40,822 bases of DNA from an uncultured Lachnospiraceae bacterium (GTDB taxonomy: Bacteria; Bacillota; Clostridia; Lachnospirales; Lachnospiraceae), in assembly GCA_947037115.1 (NCBI GenBank), contig CAMQTN010000023.1, positions 1 to 40,822 on the forward strand, written 5' to 3'. Positions within the stretch are counted from its first letter, which is position 1; every line of letters begins with the position of its first letter. The translations under genes and the position numbers were made by a program. Below, one piece after another: positions 1-8,305 of this stretch. Below the pieces are notes generated by a model, which saw nothing but the letters and a program-made list of their open reading frames with translations, was not told where the DNA came from and did not search any database.

Positions 1-1
1 G

Positions 2-202
2 GAGCCAATTAAAAATATGGTAATACAAATGATGGTTGATAATATGATTAATCCTGTATTTATATCAAAAATAGCGGGACTTACACTTACCATGATTGAA
101 GCGACATATTATCCCAAGGATTGGAATGCTAAACGCGAGGAAGATATCAATAAGTGCATTAATAAGAGTATTGCACAAAATGATTATTACTGTTATGTAT
201 AG
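2..202 (+). CDS. 3' fragment of a hypothetical protein, cut by the contig start
   Basis: An open frame runs from the first bases of the window to a stop at 200-202. An internal ATG at 17 exists, but no ribosome site precedes it and the frame stays open to the edge, so this is probably the C-terminal end of a longer gene. The visible peptide ends in NDYYCYV and has no motif I recognise. It lies 32 nt upstream of the AAA-ATPase gene in the same AT-rich DNA and may belong to the same accessory unit. It could also be a chance frame. Confidence 0.35.
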   Translation, partial: EPIKNMVIQMMVDNMINPVFISKIAGLTLTMIEATYYPKDWNAKREEDINKCINKSIAQNDYYCYV

Positions 203-234
203 AATGCATTTTAAACAGCAGGGAGTGTATAGGT

Positions 235-1833
235 ATGGGAATATATTTAAATCCAGGCAATGAACAGTTTGCCGTTTCCATTAATTCTGAACTATATGTG
301 GATAAGACGGAATTGATTAAATATACGAATAGCCGTATCGGAAAAGACAGACCGCTGATCTGTTCCAGCAGGCCAAGGAGATTTGGAAAAACAATGGCGG
401 TAACTATGCTGTCAGCGTATTACAGTAAAGGCTGTCATTCTGAAAAGCTGTTTGCAGGACTTAAAATAAGCCAGAATGAATTTTTCAAAGTGCATTTAAA
501 TAAGTATAATGTAATCTTTTTGGATATCCAGTGGATGTATGGAAACGCGCTTGAGGAAATGAAGAGAAATTCAACTCTTAAAGTGGTGAGTTATATTCAG
601 GAACAGGTGATAGCCGAGTTAAGAAAGGAATATCAGGAATGTGTCCTGGACACGGACATTTCATTGCCTTCTGTATTGGCTAAAATTAATGCTAAGACAA
701 AAGAACAGTTTATCATTATTATTGATGAGTGGGATTGCTTATTCCGGGAGGACAAAAATAACGAAAATCTTCAGAAAGAATATATTAATCTTTTAAGGGG
801 GTTGTTTAAAGGGACGCCGTCAGGGGCGTTTTTAAAACTTGCTTATATTACGGGGATTTTACCAATTAAGAAGTATGGTACACAGTCGGCCTTAAATAAT
901 TTCCGGGAGCATACAATGGTCAGCCCTAGGCAGATGGCGGAGTATGTTGGCTTTACAGAGACAGAGGTAAAGACTATTTGTAAAGAACATGGTATGCCAT
1001 TTAAAGAAATGCAAAGATGGTATGACGGATATTATTTTGAAAAAATAGGACATATTTATGGTCCTAATTCTGTGGTTGAAGCTGTAGATAGCGGGGAATT
1101 TGGAAATTATTGGTCTGGAACAGAGACATATGAGTCGTTGATGACGTATATTGCAATGGATTTTGATGGACTAAGGCAACTGATCGTAGATATGCTGGGC
1201 GGTCAGAGATGCAGTATTGATGTGGAATCATTTCAAAACGATTTTACTTCGTTCAACTCCGCAGATGATGTAATTACACTGCTGATTCATATGGGATATA
1301 TGGCTTATGACAGTAAAACGAAAAAAGTTTTTATTCCAAATGATGAGGTAAGAAGTGTTTTTCTGCGAGCAATTAGAAATGATGGGTGGGAGGAAGTAAT
1401 GAAGGCGGTCAACGCATCAGAAGCATTGCTTAAAGCGACTTTGGCAATGGATGAAAAAGCTGTTGCGAGGATGATAGAGGAAGTCCATATGCAAAATACT
1501 TCCAGTCTGATATATAATAATGAGATTTCTTTGAGTAGCGTGATTGCATTGGCATATTACAGTGCTTGCAGAGATTATACCCTTGTAAGAGAACTGCCTG
1601 CAGGAAACGGATTTGCGGATATGGTTTTCCTTCCTAAACGTACATCTTTAAATCCGGCATTGGTTTTGGAACTAAAATGGGATAAAACTGCTGAGGGAGC
1701 GATAAGCCAGATTAAGAGTAAGGGATATGTGTCAGCCCTTAAAGAGTATAAAGGAAATATTTTGCTTGTCGGAATCAATTATGAGAAGAAAAGCAGAAAA
1801 CACCAATGCAGGATAGAAAAGATTGAAATGTGA
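235..1833 (+). CDS. AAA-ATPase-like protein with C-terminal PD-(D/E)XK nuclease domain
   Basis: The 532-residue protein matches the family that joins an AAA-ATPase-like domain (PF09820 type) to a PD-(D/E)XK nuclease-superfamily tail (PF08011/DUF1703 type). The N-terminus carries the family's YVDKT element and a P-loop-like segment SSRPRRFGKT at about residues 44-53. A Walker B strand IIIIDEWD puts D164-E165 at the acidic pair. Near the C-terminus D462 (GFADMVF) and E479-x-K481 (LVLELKW) form the nuclease signature. A GGAG-type site precedes ATG 235. The family is abundant and often multicopy in gut Clostridia and Bacteroidetes, and its role is not settled (mobile-element or defence functions have been suggested). 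The gene is visibly richer in A+T than genes after 5 kb, which fits horizontal acquisition. Confidence 0.88.
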   Translation: MGIYLNPGNEQFAVSINSELYVDKTELIKYTNSRIGKDRPLICSSRPRRFGKTMAVTMLSAYYSKGCHSEKLFAGLKISQNEFFKVHLNKYNVIFLDIQWMYGNALEEMKRNSTLKVVSYIQEQVIAELRKEYQECVLDTDISLPSVLAKINAKTKEQFIIIIDEWDCLFREDKNNENLQKEYINLLRGLFKGTPSGAFLKLAYITGILPIKKYGTQSALNNFREHTMVSPRQMAEYVGFTETEVKTICKEHGMPFKEMQRWYDGYYFEKIGHIYGPNSVVEAVDSGEFGNYWSGTETYESLMTYIAMDFDGLRQLIVDMLGGQRCSIDVESFQNDFTSFNSADDVITLLIHMGYMAYDSKTKKVFIPNDEVRSVFLRAIRNDGWEEVMKAVNASEALLKATLAMDEKAVARMIEEVHMQNTSSLIYNNEISLSSVIALAYYSACRDYTLVRELPAGNGFADMVFLPKRTSLNPALVLELKWDKTAEGAISQIKSKGYVSALKEYKGNILLVGINYEKKSRKHQCRIEKIEM

Positions 1834-1933
1834 TTTTACGTCAACAAATATAGTAGGAAGAAGGAAATCAGGTTGAAAAGGAAACCCTGCATTGTACTTT
1901 TCTTGGAAATTTGTGTTCACGCTTCGTTTTCTG

Positions 1934-1970
1934 CATAGAATAGAGCAAAAGCCTATAGGAATATTCTATG
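1934..1970 (+). promoter_or_regulatory. Hairpin enclosing the ribosome site and start codon of the GH18 gene
   Basis: CATAGAATA at 1934-1942 is perfectly complementary to TATTCTATG at 1962-1970, whose last three bases are the ATG of the hydrolase gene. The AGGA ribosome site (1957-1960) falls in the 19-nt loop. Folded RNA would bury the start codon, so translation could be conditional. No ligand-binding domain is recognisable, and the effect is inferred from pairing only. Confidence 0.4.
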
Positions 1971-3107
1971 GAAATATATGTGGTAAAATCAGGAGATACC
2001 GTAGATTCCATCGCTGAAAGCCATGGAATTGCGGTATCTTCCGTTATATATAACAATCAGCTTGTATATCCTTATCCTCTGGCGGTGGGGCAGGCGCTTC
2101 TTTTATCTTCGGGGGAGACTGCCGCACCTTCTTATCCCGCATGGGTGAACGGCTATGCGTATCCTTTTATTCAACAGAGCACTTTAAATGAGACGCTGCC
2201 TTATCTGTCTTCCCTGTCTGTTTTTTCTTACGGGTTTACTACGGACGGGGAGCTGGTACCGCCGACGTTGGATGATTCGTTTATGATCAGCGCCGCGCTT
2301 ATGGAGGGGGTGCGCCCTGTTCTTACCCTGACGCCGTTTGGGACTGACGGGAATTTTAACAACCTTCTGATTACTGCCGTGGTAAACGACCAGACTGCCA
2401 AAGAAAATCTTCTCGCAAATCTTCTGGACACTGTCCAAAGAAAAAACTTTCAGGGTGTGGATATTGATTTTGAGTATATCCGCCCGGAAGATCGGATTGC
2501 CTTTGCCGATTTTGTGGCGGATGTCAGGAATCTTCTTTCCCCTTACGGATATCATGTTTCGGTGGCGCTGGCGCCCAAGACTTCCGACACACAGGAAGGG
2601 CTTCTCTATGAGGGAAAGGATTACGGTCTGCTGGGAGAAGCCGCTGACAGTGTTCTGCTTATGACCTATGAGTGGGGGTATACTTACGGTCCGCCCATGG
2701 CTGTGGCTCCTGTCAACAAGGTTCGTCAGGTGGTGGAATATGCCGTCACGCGCATTGCGCCTTCCAAAATCGATTTGGGGATTCCGAACTATGGCTACGA
2801 CTGGACGCTGCCTTTTGTTCAGGGATCCTCCCGGGCAACTACCGTAAGCAATCAGGAGGCTGTACGGATTGCCATAGAGGCGGGAGTTCCCATTCAGTTT
2901 GACGAGGTGGCAATGTCGCCTTTCTTTCAGTATGAAAAGGACGGACAGCTTCATGAGGTATGGTTTGAGGATGTAAGAAGTTATCAGGCAAAATTTTCTC
3001 TTTTGCCGGAGTATGGCCTGCGTGGGATGGGCTATTGGCAGATCATGAGGTTCTTCCGTCCCAACTGGCTGTTGCTTGCGGATACTTTTCAGATTCAGAG
3101 GCCGTAA
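1968..3107 (+). CDS. LysM-domain glycoside hydrolase family 18 protein (YaaH/SleL-like)
   Basis: The 379-residue protein begins with one LysM peptidoglycan-binding repeat (about residues 3-46, VVKSGDTVDSIAESHG) and continues as a GH18 barrel. The catalytic DxDxE signature is GVDIDFEY, with D165, D167 and E169 as proton donor. Later barrel motifs LLMTYEWG and GIPNYGYDW are present. This layout is that of spore cortex-lytic N-acetylglucosaminidases (SleL/YaaH), which cut muramic-delta-lactam peptidoglycan during germination; a general wall glucosaminidase is the alternative. There is no cleavable signal peptide, as in YaaH. The start is set by AGGA at 1957-1960. The gene stands alone and ends in a strong terminator. 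Confidence 0.88.
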   Translation: MEIYVVKSGDTVDSIAESHGIAVSSVIYNNQLVYPYPLAVGQALLLSSGETAAPSYPAWVNGYAYPFIQQSTLNETLPYLSSLSVFSYGFTTDGELVPPTLDDSFMISAALMEGVRPVLTLTPFGTDGNFNNLLITAVVNDQTAKENLLANLLDTVQRKNFQGVDIDFEYIRPEDRIAFADFVADVRNLLSPYGYHVSVALAPKTSDTQEGLLYEGKDYGLLGEAADSVLLMTYEWGYTYGPPMAVAPVNKVRQVVEYAVTRIAPSKIDLGIPNYGYDWTLPFVQGSSRATTVSNQEAVRIAIEAGVPIQFDEVAMSPFFQYEKDGQLHEVWFEDVRSYQAKFSLLPEYGLRGMGYWQIMRFFRPNWLLLADTFQIQRP

Positions 3108-3153
3108 AACGGGCATCCTGTATCGACTCATATTGTGGCAGGGTAATAAACAG

Positions 3154-3185
3154 AAAGCGGAGAGTGTAAAATCTCTCCGCTTTTT
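3154..3185 (+). terminator. Rho-independent terminator after the GH18 gene
   Basis: An 11-bp perfect stem pairs AAAGCGGAGAG (3154-3164) with CTCTCCGCTTT (3173-3183) around an 8-nt loop and runs into five T residues (3181-3185). It lies 47 nt after the stop codon and isolates the upstream gene from the recombinase locus. Confidence 0.9.
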
Positions 3186-3200
3186 CAATGCCTTTAGTCC

Positions 3201-3230
3201 GTTTCGCAAAACAGCCTATTTTGCGAAAAC
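3201..3230. repeat. Left recombination-type site flanking the tyrosine recombinase
   Basis: GTTTCGCAAAA and TTTTGCGAAAAC form two inverted arms around the asymmetric 7-bp core CAGCCTA (3212-3218). Two inverted arms around a short core is the standard crossover-site design of tyrosine recombinases. The same core with AAAA/TTTT shoulders recurs in opposite orientation at 4624-4649, on the other side of the recombinase gene. Between the copies the arms differ GC to AT symmetrically, so each copy stays palindromic. Confidence 0.65.
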
Positions 3231-3266
3231 TGTATATGTAGAAAAAAGAAATATGTACTGTGAATC

Positions 3267-3302
3267 TTGTGTTATATTACTCTTTTTTTATAAAAAAATC
3301 AA
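3267..3302. promoter_or_regulatory. Overlapping divergent promoter candidates inside the bracketed segment
   Basis: Leftward strand: TTGATT (complement of 3297-3302), 17-bp spacer, TAATAT (complement of 3274-3279). It points out of the segment through the left site. Rightward strand: TTGTGT (3267-3272), 16-bp spacer, TATAAA (3289-3294), which could drive the recombinase. If the 3201-4650 segment inverted, the leftward promoter would face the secreted-protein gene at 4763. These are consensus matches by eye in AT-rich DNA, so chance matches are possible. Confidence 0.4.
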
Positions 3303-3428
3303 TAGGTTTGGCTAAAAAATGTGTTCAAGGAGGACTTTTTAAGTGGAAACGGCCTTTGCTTCGCACTCCTGGGAATAGAGTTTATGTTTTTAGCCGTCAA
3401 AAGTAACGTCAAAAGAAAGGAGTTTGTT

Positions 3429-4583
3429 ATGCCAAAAAAAGGAGAAAACATTTATAAGAGAAAAGACGGGAGATGGGAAGGAAGGATTCAGAAAAAGGAC
3501 ATGCTGACTGGAAAAAATAAATATCAGTCAATATATGGGAAAACATATAAAGAGATTAAGGAGAAAATGATCCTTGCGCGGCAGATGCAGAATGTATCCT
3601 TTTGCGGTATGCCGCTGGGCAGCGCGGCACAACTGTGGTTACAGTCAAAGAAAAGGGAGTGGAAACCGGGAACATACGCTTTTTACTGTCAATTGGTGAC
3701 AAAATACATCATTCCCTGTATGCAGGATATTTCCATCGACAGAATCAACAGTCAGGTCATGGAGGAATTTGTCATGTGTGTCAGGGGGCAGAAATCAGAC
3801 AAACCTTTATCCAATAACTATCTGTTTCAAATCTGTGCCACTGTCGGCAGAATTATGGCATATGTGAATCAAAAATATGAAACCAATATCCCTGTTCCGA
3901 GAAATCCCGTTACCAGAAAGAAAAATGTGGGACATATGGAACTGCCCGATGAAAGCTCTCTGATTTTGTTGGAAAAATATCTGATCGGTCATTGCCAGGA
4001 AGACACCTGTCTCGGAATTTTGATCGCGTTTCATACGGGCATACGCATAGGAGAACTGAGTGCGCTTAAGTGGAAGGATATCAATGTAGAGGAAGGAATC
4101 ATTTATATCAGAAGAAATCTTATCCGGGTAAAAGAAGAGAAAAAGGGGGCATCTGACGAGAAAAGGGCAACTCAGATTATGGAACAGTCACCGAAGACTT
4201 TCGATTCTGTCCGTGCCATTCCCCTTCCGCCCAAAATTGTTACGATATTACGGGTTTATCAAAAGGCTGATACAGAGTATGTCATCAGCGGGGTAAAAAA
4301 TCCGTGGGCAGAACCGCGGACGATACAGTATCGGTTTAAAAGCATTCTGATCAAATGTAACCTGGAGTATTTCAATTTTCATATGCTGCGGCATTCTTTT
4401 GCAACCAGATGTGTCTGTATGGGACTGGATATCAAAAGCCTGAGTGAACTGTTAGGGCACAGTGATATCAAAGTAACATTGAATCTTTATGTTCACTCTA
4501 CAATACAACAGAAGAAAAAGATGATGGAACGGTATAATTTTTTGTTCTATAAAACGTCAAATTTACCGTCAATAAGGCAATAG
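3429..4583 (+). CDS. Tyrosine recombinase / phage-type integrase
   Basis: The 384-residue protein has the full catalytic set of the tyrosine recombinase family: R206 (HTGIRIGEL), H318-x-x-R321-H322 (HMLRHSFAT), H344 (LLGHSD) and nucleophile Y354 (LNLYVH). An N-terminal basic arm-binding-type segment (ENIYKRKDGRWEGR) and a SAM-like core-binding domain (about 60-165) precede it. AAAGGAG at 3416-3422 selects ATG 3429; the frame is open further upstream to 3321 without a comparable ribosome site. No other mobile-element genes are adjacent. The gene sits between two oppositely oriented copies of one palindromic site, which predicts inversion rather than excision. Short direct repeats of CGTCAAAAG lie just before the ribosome site. 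Confidence 0.92.
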   Translation: MPKKGENIYKRKDGRWEGRIQKKDMLTGKNKYQSIYGKTYKEIKEKMILARQMQNVSFCGMPLGSAAQLWLQSKKREWKPGTYAFYCQLVTKYIIPCMQDISIDRINSQVMEEFVMCVRGQKSDKPLSNNYLFQICATVGRIMAYVNQKYETNIPVPRNPVTRKKNVGHMELPDESSLILLEKYLIGHCQEDTCLGILIAFHTGIRIGELSALKWKDINVEEGIIYIRRNLIRVKEEKKGASDEKRATQIMEQSPKTFDSVRAIPLPPKIVTILRVYQKADTEYVISGVKNPWAEPRTIQYRFKSILIKCNLEYFNFHMLRHSFATRCVCMGLDIKSLSELLGHSDIKVTLNLYVHSTIQQKKKMMERYNFLFYKTSNLPSIRQ

Positions 4584-4622
4584 ACGGTACAAATAACAGG
4601 AATCTGTAGGAGGTTCCTCCTG

Positions 4623-4650
4623 CTTCATAAAATAGGCTGTTTTATGAAAG
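4623..4650. repeat. Right recombination-type site, inverted relative to the left copy
   Basis: CTTCATAAAA and TTTTATGAAAG flank the core TAGGCTG (4634-4640), the exact reverse complement of the core in the left copy. Allowing for orientation, 15 contiguous bases around the core are identical between the two sites. A further arm-like octamer TTTCATAA stands at 4669-4676. The site lies between the recombinase stop and the secreted-protein gene. Confidence 0.65.
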
Positions 4651-4762
4651 AATTTTGAGAAAAATTCATTTCATAAGACATTGCGGATGTAAAACATGGC
4701 GGTTACGCAGTGATTTGCGATACTGCGACGCAAATAAACTATTTTAAAAGGAGGAGAGAGGA

Positions 4763-5494
4763 ATGAAATTAAGATTCATTCAAAAAATGGTGGCGGGCGC
4801 ATTGACGGTGGCTCTTGTGGCGGCACCTTCCATGAGTGCATTTGCCGGCTCAAACTATGGTAACGACTATGGCAATAATTCGTCAAGCAGCTCAAGCGGT
4901 TCAGGCAGCAGTCATAAGACGGCAGAAGACAAGGTGCTTGATGCAGTCAACGAGGCAATCGCGGCAGGCGGCGGTGAATCCGGGACAGGCAGTGTAAGCA
5001 GTATTGCTGATATTCCGACAACAAGTTCGGTTTCGGGTGTTACAACGACTGTGCAGGGCGTTTACCTTGCAACCTGCTTAAACGGAACAGCGATTACTAC
5101 CGGCCTTTCGGATATTGCCGGAAGTTATGGGCTGGCGGCAGGGGAAATCCCTTATGCAAGATTCTACAACATGGATGCGAAGAAAAGTTTTCTCGCGCAG
5201 GCTGTGATTGACAATGCGGCAGCAGCAGTCGGCGGGACTGTCGGCCCTTGCTTTAATATCGAAATTGGCAAGAAGGCGAACGGGCAGTTTGCGCTGCTTT
5301 CCCAAGAGGGGAATAAAATTGCCGTTAAAGTAGGCGTTCCCAGGTCCTTTGCGCAGGATGGGAAAACGTTTGCAGTAGTATGTGTACGTCCCGGCGGAGC
5401 AGTATCCGTTCTGCAGGATACAGATAGCAATCCTGACACGGTTACCTTTGAGACAACAGGCGGACAGGGCGCATATGCAATCATTAAATACTAA
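4763..5494 (+). CDS. Secreted Ser/Gly-rich protein of unknown function
   Basis: The 243-residue product has a clear signal peptide (basic start, hydrophobic stretch, likely cleavage after SAFA near residue 28). A low-complexity Ser/Gly/Asn linker (about 30-50) and a folded region rich in beta-type residues with no motif I can name follow. There is no LPXTG or membrane anchor. An excellent AAAGGAGG site precedes ATG 4763. The 5' region from 4651 holds an ATTTGCG/CGCAAAT inverted repeat (4713-4719, 4729-4735) but no convincing promoter in the present orientation. This matters because the bracketed segment immediately upstream carries a promoter candidate pointing away. The product is probably exported to the surface or medium; function unknown. 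Confidence 0.8.
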   Translation: MKLRFIQKMVAGALTVALVAAPSMSAFAGSNYGNDYGNNSSSSSSGSGSSHKTAEDKVLDAVNEAIAAGGGESGTGSVSSIADIPTTSSVSGVTTTVQGVYLATCLNGTAITTGLSDIAGSYGLAAGEIPYARFYNMDAKKSFLAQAVIDNAAAAVGGTVGPCFNIEIGKKANGQFALLSQEGNKIAVKVGVPRSFAQDGKTFAVVCVRPGGAVSVLQDTDSNPDTVTFETTGGQGAYAIIKY

Positions 5495-7283
5495 TGGATT
5501 ATACGCGGAGGCTGGAAGAAGGGATCAATTCTTCTTCCGGCACTTTCTGCTTTTTTCGGCGCTGCTTTTTTGCATCTTCCAGTTTCAGGTCCGTCAGATA
5601 TATGGATTTATTATCTATCCGGATGAATTTGGTTACTGGGCGTGTGCTGGCAGGCTCCTTGGATATGACTGGTCTGAAGCGGCCTCGCTTGGGTACTATT
5701 ACTCCTTTGGATATAGTCTGATATTGGCTCCTGTCCTGCGTATTTTTCAGGACAGTATCACGGCATACCGGGCGGCCATAGCGGTCAATATATTGCTGCA
5801 GTGCAGCGCTGCTGTTTTATTATGGGGCATTTACAGAAGATTATATATTCCGGAATATCTGCATTCCGGGGCAGATGTGAGTGGAAAAAAGGGGCAGGCC
5901 ATAGTGGCTGTGGGAACAGCGCTGTTTTATCCGGCATGGTCGTTTTATGCACAGACTACCATGGCGGAAGCGCTTATGACGTTCATGTATGTGCTCATAT
6001 GCTATGCGCTGCTGCTGGTGCTTGAAAAACCGAATATGTTGAGGACTGTGCTGTTTATGCTGGCGCTTCTCTATCTGTACTGTATCCATATGAGAACGGT
6101 CGGCGTGCTGGCAGCGGCGATACTGACGCTTATATGTTTTGCATGGAGGACGCCGTCTTATCGGAAGATATTGCTTATATGCATGGCGGTGCTTGTGGCC
6201 GGAATGATGGGAAGCATGTGGATCAAATCTGTGGTCAAAGAAACAGTGTATGCAGTGGCTGATGCCTCGCGCCTTGGTATAAACGATTATGCCGGACAGA
6301 TTGGGAAAATAGAAGAAATACTGACTGTACAGGGGATAAAACAACTGGCTGTCAGCATTGCGGGAAAACTGTATTATCTCGGACAGGCATCTTTTGGACT
6401 GCTTTATCCGGCGGTATACGCAGTTGCCAGACAGGTTACAAAGCTGATTGACGGGTTAAGAAACAGGACGGAGGAATCTTATCGTAACAGAAATGAATAC
6501 CTGGCTCTTTTTCTAATACTTGCCTTTCTGGGACAGTTTATGATATCAGCAATTTTCATGATGAATCCGGACAGGCTGGATCACATTGTATATGGAAGAT
6601 ACACGGATTATCTTCTTCCGGTTTTTATGGGAATCGGCGTTCTTGCGTTCAGGGAAACCAGACATCCCATGAAAGTATTTCTGATTAATGTTGGAATTTC
6701 CGTGGTTCTGTTTGCCATAACTTTACGCGCGGCACTGCATAGCGGACTGGATCTTATGAAGGGATTTATGGCGCCGGGAATCAGTTATCTGTCATATGAC
6801 TGGACATACGATATCTGGTCGGAGCTTTGGAAAGGATTTTTCTTCGGAATCCTGCTTATGGGGATTGTGGCAGGATGTATCTGCCTTGGAAAACGTTCCG
6901 GTAAATATCCTTATGTGCTGGGCGGCGTCCTGCTGATGGAGCTTATGCTGACGCTATGCCTGAACAGGAAATACACCCGGTTTTTTAACGATATAAACGA
7001 ATATGATCTGCGGGTCTGCGATTACATAGCGGATGACGGGAAGCCGGTCAGCTATTTGTCTGACGGCAGCATCCCATATATCGATTTGCTGCAGTTTGCC
7101 ATGCGGGACAGGAAAATAGCGGTCATAACGCCGGAGGATGCGGAAGGCATAACTCTGGAGGAACTTCTGCCGGAGGAAGGATATATTATCGCGGCTCCTG
7201 AATGCGGGCACGTCGAGGAGATGGAAGAAAGATACAGGAAATGTTTTGAGAGCAAAGATTTCATTCTATTTCTGACAGAGTGA
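5475..7283 (+). CDS. Polytopic GT-C-type glycosyltransferase
   Basis: About 602 residues with roughly 11-12 hydrophobic segments and a soluble C-terminal tail. In the first external loop YPDEFGYW places D50-E51 where GT-C enzymes (ArnT/PMT-like, using polyprenyl-phosphate sugars) carry their acidic catalytic or metal site; the family assignment rests on this and the topology. ATG 5475 is chosen because it overlaps the previous stop by only 20 nt and has GGACAGGG upstream. The frame is open further back, but inside the preceding gene. It is distantly paralogous to the protein at 15004-16857, sharing the PDE and GYYYxxGxxL elements. It likely adds a sugar to a surface glycan on the outer membrane face. 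Donor and acceptor are unknown. Confidence 0.72.
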   Translation: MQSLNTNGLYAEAGRRDQFFFRHFLLFSALLFCIFQFQVRQIYGFIIYPDEFGYWACAGRLLGYDWSEAASLGYYYSFGYSLILAPVLRIFQDSITAYRAAIAVNILLQCSAAVLLWGIYRRLYIPEYLHSGADVSGKKGQAIVAVGTALFYPAWSFYAQTTMAEALMTFMYVLICYALLLVLEKPNMLRTVLFMLALLYLYCIHMRTVGVLAAAILTLICFAWRTPSYRKILLICMAVLVAGMMGSMWIKSVVKETVYAVADASRLGINDYAGQIGKIEEILTVQGIKQLAVSIAGKLYYLGQASFGLLYPAVYAVARQVTKLIDGLRNRTEESYRNRNEYLALFLILAFLGQFMISAIFMMNPDRLDHIVYGRYTDYLLPVFMGIGVLAFRETRHPMKVFLINVGISVVLFAITLRAALHSGLDLMKGFMAPGISYLSYDWTYDIWSELWKGFFFGILLMGIVAGCICLGKRSGKYPYVLGGVLLMELMLTLCLNRKYTRFFNDINEYDLRVCDYIADDGKPVSYLSDGSIPYIDLLQFAMRDRKIAVITPEDAEGITLEELLPEEGYIIAAPECGHVEEMEERYRKCFESKDFILFLTE

Positions 7284-7299
7284 GAAAGAGGTGCAACAG

Positions 7300-8289
7300 A
7301 TGAAATTGATCATTCAGATTCCCTGCTACAACGAGGCGGAAACGCTGGAAGTCGCGTTGAATGATCTGCCGCGGACGTTGGAGGGGATCGATGAAATAGA
7401 ATATTTAATCATCAATGACGGAAGCCTGGACAATACCGTGGAAGTGGCAAAGCGGTGGGGCGTGCACCATATCGTTTGCTTTAAACAGAATAAGGGGCTG
7501 GCCAAAGGCTTTATGGCGGGGCTGGACGGGTGTCTCAGAAACGGCGCGGACATCATTGTCAACACCGATGCAGACAACCAGTACCGCGCTGATGACATCC
7601 AGAAATTAATTCAGCCGATTCTGGACGGCAGGGCGGATATGGTAATCGGCGCAAGACCGATTGACGATACAGAGCATTTTTCTTACATCAAGAAGAAGTT
7701 ACAGCATTTCGGAAGCTGGGTTGTGCGCAAGGCATCCAATACGGATATTCCTGATGCGCCGAGCGGCTTCAGGGCGATTAGCAGAGATGCGGCTATGCGG
7801 ATCAACGTCGTGAACGACTATACATACACGTTGGAGACTATCGTGCAGGCCGGAAGGGAGAGAATGGCGATCACCAGCGTGCCGGTGCGAACCAATGCGG
7901 AATTACGTCCGTCCAGGTTGTTTAAAAGTATCTGGGCTTATGTGAAGAAAAGCATGCTGACCATTTTGCGGGCATACATGATGTACAAACCGCTGAAATG
8001 TTTTACATATCTGGCTGTTGCGCCCATGGCAGCAGGCATTCTGATCGGGCTTCGTTTTTTGTATTATATGACGCTCGGAAGCGCGGGAGGACACGTGCAG
8101 TCGCTCATATTGGGATGCACGCTGATTATCATTGGATTCCTCACCTTTATGATCGGGCTTATGGCGGATGTGATTGCCGCCAACAGGAAGATCCTGCAGG
8201 ATACCCAGTACCATGCGAGAAAAGCGGAATATGATGCAGCATATATGCAGCGGAAAACAGAGGAAGAAACAGAGAGAACGGATTACTGA
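7300..8289 (+). CDS. Family 2 glycosyltransferase with two C-terminal membrane helices (DPM1/GtrB-like)
   Basis: The 329-residue protein has a GT-A fold: IIQIPCYNEAETL at the N-terminus, nucleotide-binding D40-G41 (INDGSLDNT) and metal-binding DAD at 90-92 (NTDADNQ). The acceptor-loop PSGFRAISRDA is typical of polyprenyl-phosphate hexosyl/mannosyl synthases. Two membrane segments (about 225-250 and 262-290) follow, as in GtrB-type enzymes. It probably transfers a sugar from a nucleotide donor to polyprenyl phosphate, supplying the GT-C enzymes encoded in this cluster. ATG 7300 has AGAGG at a good distance; the GTG at 7291 lies too close to the same site. It starts 16 nt after the preceding gene. 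Confidence 0.88.
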   Translation: MKLIIQIPCYNEAETLEVALNDLPRTLEGIDEIEYLIINDGSLDNTVEVAKRWGVHHIVCFKQNKGLAKGFMAGLDGCLRNGADIIVNTDADNQYRADDIQKLIQPILDGRADMVIGARPIDDTEHFSYIKKKLQHFGSWVVRKASNTDIPDAPSGFRAISRDAAMRINVVNDYTYTLETIVQAGRERMAITSVPVRTNAELRPSRLFKSIWAYVKKSMLTILRAYMMYKPLKCFTYLAVAPMAAGILIGLRFLYYMTLGSAGGHVQSLILGCTLIIIGFLTFMIGLMADVIAANRKILQDTQYHARKAEYDAAYMQRKTEEETERTDY

Positions 8290-8305
8290 TATCGAGTATT
8301 TTCTA

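Noticed and set aside
2184..3209. A 341-codon open frame antisense to the GH18 gene
   Set aside because: No ribosome site, and its residues (many His, Arg, Pro) are typical of a shadow frame. The opposite strand has a complete domain architecture.
4608..4621. AGGAGG-TT-CCTCCT palindrome after the recombinase gene as a terminator
   Set aside because: The two-base loop is unfavourable and no T-run follows.
3201..4650. Integrated mobile element with attL/attR
   Set aside because: The flanking sites are inverted, not direct, and no relaxase, replication or cargo genes lie between them. Inversion fits better than integration or excision.
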